Origin: Microgenomates group bacterium RBG_16_45_19 | GTDB taxonomy: Bacteria; Patescibacteriota; Microgenomatia; UBA1400; RBG-16-45-19 | Reading direction: 5' to 3' | DNA length: 40,808 nucleotides | NCBI GenBank assembly: GCA_001803415.1 | Contig: MHDC01000044.1 | Location: 1-40,808 of the forward strand | Part shown: positions 40,214 through 40,808 of the stretch, piece by piece | Numbering within the stretch: the first letter of the stretch is position 1 | Layout: each line of letters begins with the position of its first letter | Notes under the pieces: model-generated | Databases searched by the model: none | The model's input: the letters and a program-made list of their open reading frames with translations, nothing else | What the model was told of the DNA's origin: nothing | Translations under genes and position numbers: made by a program

Positions 40214-40567
40214 TTAGATGACTTTATCCCCTGCCTTGACCTCCAAGTCCGGTTTGAGCAGCACAGGCCGGCCATCCTCCATCACTACCGCCATCAACAT
40301 ACCTTGACTGTAACCTAAATTCCCCATCTTCTTCGGTTCTAAATTCACCATAAACGGCAATTGTCTGCCTATTAACTCCTCCGGCGTATACCACTGTTTA
40401 ATCCCGGCAAAGATCGTCCGCTCCCCCCCTGAAAATCCGACCTCTGGCGGACCAAAATCGACTATCAGCTTAATCACTTTCTCACTTCCCTCGGGCACCT
40501 CGGCTGACTTAACCACTCCCATCCGAATAGCCACCTTGGCAAAATCTTGATAAGTAATCGTATCCAT
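40214..40567 (-). CDS. tRNA-binding domain protein (MetRS C-terminal/CsaA/EMAP-II-like), 117 aa
   Basis: An OB-fold tRNA-binding domain: ITYQDFAKVAIRMGVVKSAE, EGSEKVIKLIVDFG, RTIFAGIKQWYTPEELIGRQ, MVNLEPKKMGNLGYSQGMLMAV. This is the pattern of the dimerising C-terminal domain of methionyl-tRNA synthetase, here as a separate protein. It may assist MetRS in trans or act as CsaA-type chaperone/tRNA binder. The start ATG 40567 is supported by TTGAAG-N17-TAAAGT 7 nt upstream; the longer frame (to 40609) is not favoured. It is upstream of ftsH. Confidence 0.9.
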   Translation of the reverse strand: MDTITYQDFAKVAIRMGVVKSAEVPEGSEKVIKLIVDFGPPEVGFSGGERTIFAGIKQWYTPEELIGRQLPFMVNLEPKKMGNLGYSQGMLMAVVMEDGRPVLLKPDLEVKAGDKVI

Positions 40568-40574
40568 GGCCTGC

Positions 40575-40603
40575 ACTTTACCAGCTAATCTGCCTCGCTT
40601 CAA
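40575..40603 (-). promoter_or_regulatory. Promoter of the tRNA-binding-domain gene: TTGAAG-N17-TAAAGT
   Basis: TTGAAG (40603-40598), a 17-nt spacer, TAAAGT (40580-40575), 7 nt, then ATG 40567. Near-leaderless. Confidence 0.55.
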
Positions 40604-40658
40604 CTCCAACCACCATCTTAATTATTTGCTTTGCTCATTTGCCCTGCTTGCCTCTTTC

Positions 40659-40747
40659 TGCTAAGATAACCCCGCACTTTAAGATTAAGAGTGCGACGTG
40701 CGGGGTAGTCCTTCGGCCTAACTCAGGACGAGAGATTATCTTTAGCA
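40659..40747. ncRNA. Predicted three-way-junction structured element
   Basis: Three nested or adjacent helices can be drawn. P1 pairs 40659-40669 with 40736-40747 (11 bp, one bulged T). P2 pairs CCCCGCAC at 40670-40677 with GTGCGGGG at 40698-40705 (8 bp, perfect). P3 pairs GTCCT at 40708-40712 with AGGAC at 40725-40729. Joining segments on the plus strand are 0, 2 (TA) and 6 (GAGAGA) nt. It lies between the divergent minus-strand gene and the plus-strand tRNA, so it could be in the tRNA leader, the far upstream region of the minus-strand gene, or a separate small RNA. I cannot match it to a known class. Confidence 0.4.
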
Positions 40748-40763
40748 CTACGTGCGGGGTAGT
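40696..40763. repeat. 14-bp direct repeat shared by the structured element and the tRNA 5' end
   Basis: ACGTGCGGGGTAGT occurs at 40696-40709 and again at 40750-40763, where it forms the acceptor 5' strand and the start of the D arm of the tRNA. It may reflect duplication of the tRNA 5' end. Confidence 0.8.
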
Positions 40764-40808
40764 GTATGGTTGCACGTGAGGCTCATAATCTCACAGACCA
40801 GGTTCAAT
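40753..40808 (+). tRNA. tRNA with anticodon CAT (Met, or Ile2), 3' end beyond the window
   Basis: Acceptor 5' strand TGCGGGG (40753-40759), TA at positions 8-9, D arm GTGT-ATGGTT-GCAC, anticodon arm TGAGG-CTCATAA-TCTCA with CAT at 40784-40786, then the start of a T arm, CCAGG-TTCAAT. The gene runs off the end of the window. The anticodon stem lacks the three G-C pairs of initiator tRNA, so elongator Met or lysidine-modified Ile2 are likely. The acceptor strand nonetheless resembles that of E. coli initiator tRNA. Confidence 0.9.

Noticed and set aside
40659-40747. Hammerhead ribozyme or known riboswitch
   Set aside because: The minus strand contains CTGAG...CCGAAGG reminiscent of a hammerhead core, but the junction segments (0, 2 and 6 nt) do not match CUGAUGA/GAAA. 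Purine and TPP riboswitch core sequences are also absent.
40698-40752. A second complete or permuted tRNA upstream of the CAT tRNA
   Set aside because: The D-loop would be 12-14 nt and no anticodon stem pairs (AGAGA against TAGCA), so only the 5' end similarity remains.
1-40808. Alternative genetic code with UGA as glycine
   Set aside because: UGA terminates many genes cleanly (ATGA overlaps at 16566, 19916, 20753 and 31160), and no in-frame UGA is needed inside conserved genes.

Overview
The window looks like a stretch of a small, streamlined bacterial genome, most likely a Candidate Phyla Radiation (Patescibacteria) lineage. The reasons are: tightly packed genes with 4-bp ATGA overlaps, a stand-alone 5'-nuclease domain protein, an ATP-dependent DNA ligase of the large type, a RimK-like ATP-grasp/7TM pair, many small transmembrane proteins, and housekeeping genes peppered with in-frame heptanucleotide repeats and small hairpins. 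UGA is used as an ordinary stop, which argues against the code-25 lineages (Gracilibacteria/Absconditabacteria). The lineage is an inference; no rRNA is present.

Layout. 1-4469 (minus strand): a 43-bp tandem duplication, an unlisted 57-codon membrane ORF, mnmA, an unknown gene, an ATP-grasp ligase fused to a retropepsin-like domain, and a 7TM protein. 4544-9455 (plus): a pyrD-led operon with a nitroreductase-like protein, an acyl-adenylating enzyme and a ThiF/E1-like protein; this is the best candidate for an undescribed pathway. 9506-14518: two paralogous orphan sensor histidine kinases separated by an opposite-strand DUF4143 ATPase. 14527-21599 (minus): a thiol-redox and envelope block (dsbA-like, glutamate dehydrogenase, trxB, trxA, CsoR-family regulator, DUF192 lipoprotein, lgt, membrane proteins, alkyltransferase-like protein, pth). 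21654-23881 (plus): two glycosyltransferases. 23873-33872 (minus): P-type ATPase, DNA ligase, Fic, NAD(P)HX dehydratase, thpR, recF, a membrane protein and fpg. 33931-37771: an orphan ribbon-helix-helix protein (plus), nuclease-family and glycosyltransferase genes (minus), and a Phd/VapC toxin-antitoxin pair (plus). 37775-40567 (minus): K+ channel, ftsH and a MetRS-type tRNA-binding domain. 40659-40808: a predicted three-way-junction element and the 5' part of a tRNA with anticodon CAT.

How it works together. Almost every first gene of a transcription unit has a -10-like hexamer 6-9 nt before its ATG, often with a -35 box 16-18 nt further upstream. Transcription would then start at, or within a few bases of, the start codon: leaderless mRNAs. 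This pattern also corrects several start codons. Genes inside operons, and dsbA and the P-type ATPase, use Shine-Dalgarno-like sites instead. Convergent genes overlap or abut (from a 9-bp overlap to an 8-bp gap), leaving no room for intrinsic terminators between them.

Functional groupings that can be argued from context are: a CsoR-family thiol/metal sensor controlling trxA-trxB-gdhA; Lgt beside its likely lipoprotein substrate; a ligase/protease fusion with its membrane partner; and the nitroreductase-adenylase-ThiF set, which splits into separate genes what mycobacterial Rv1355c-type proteins carry as one chain. All motif positions are read by eye; no similarity search was run.
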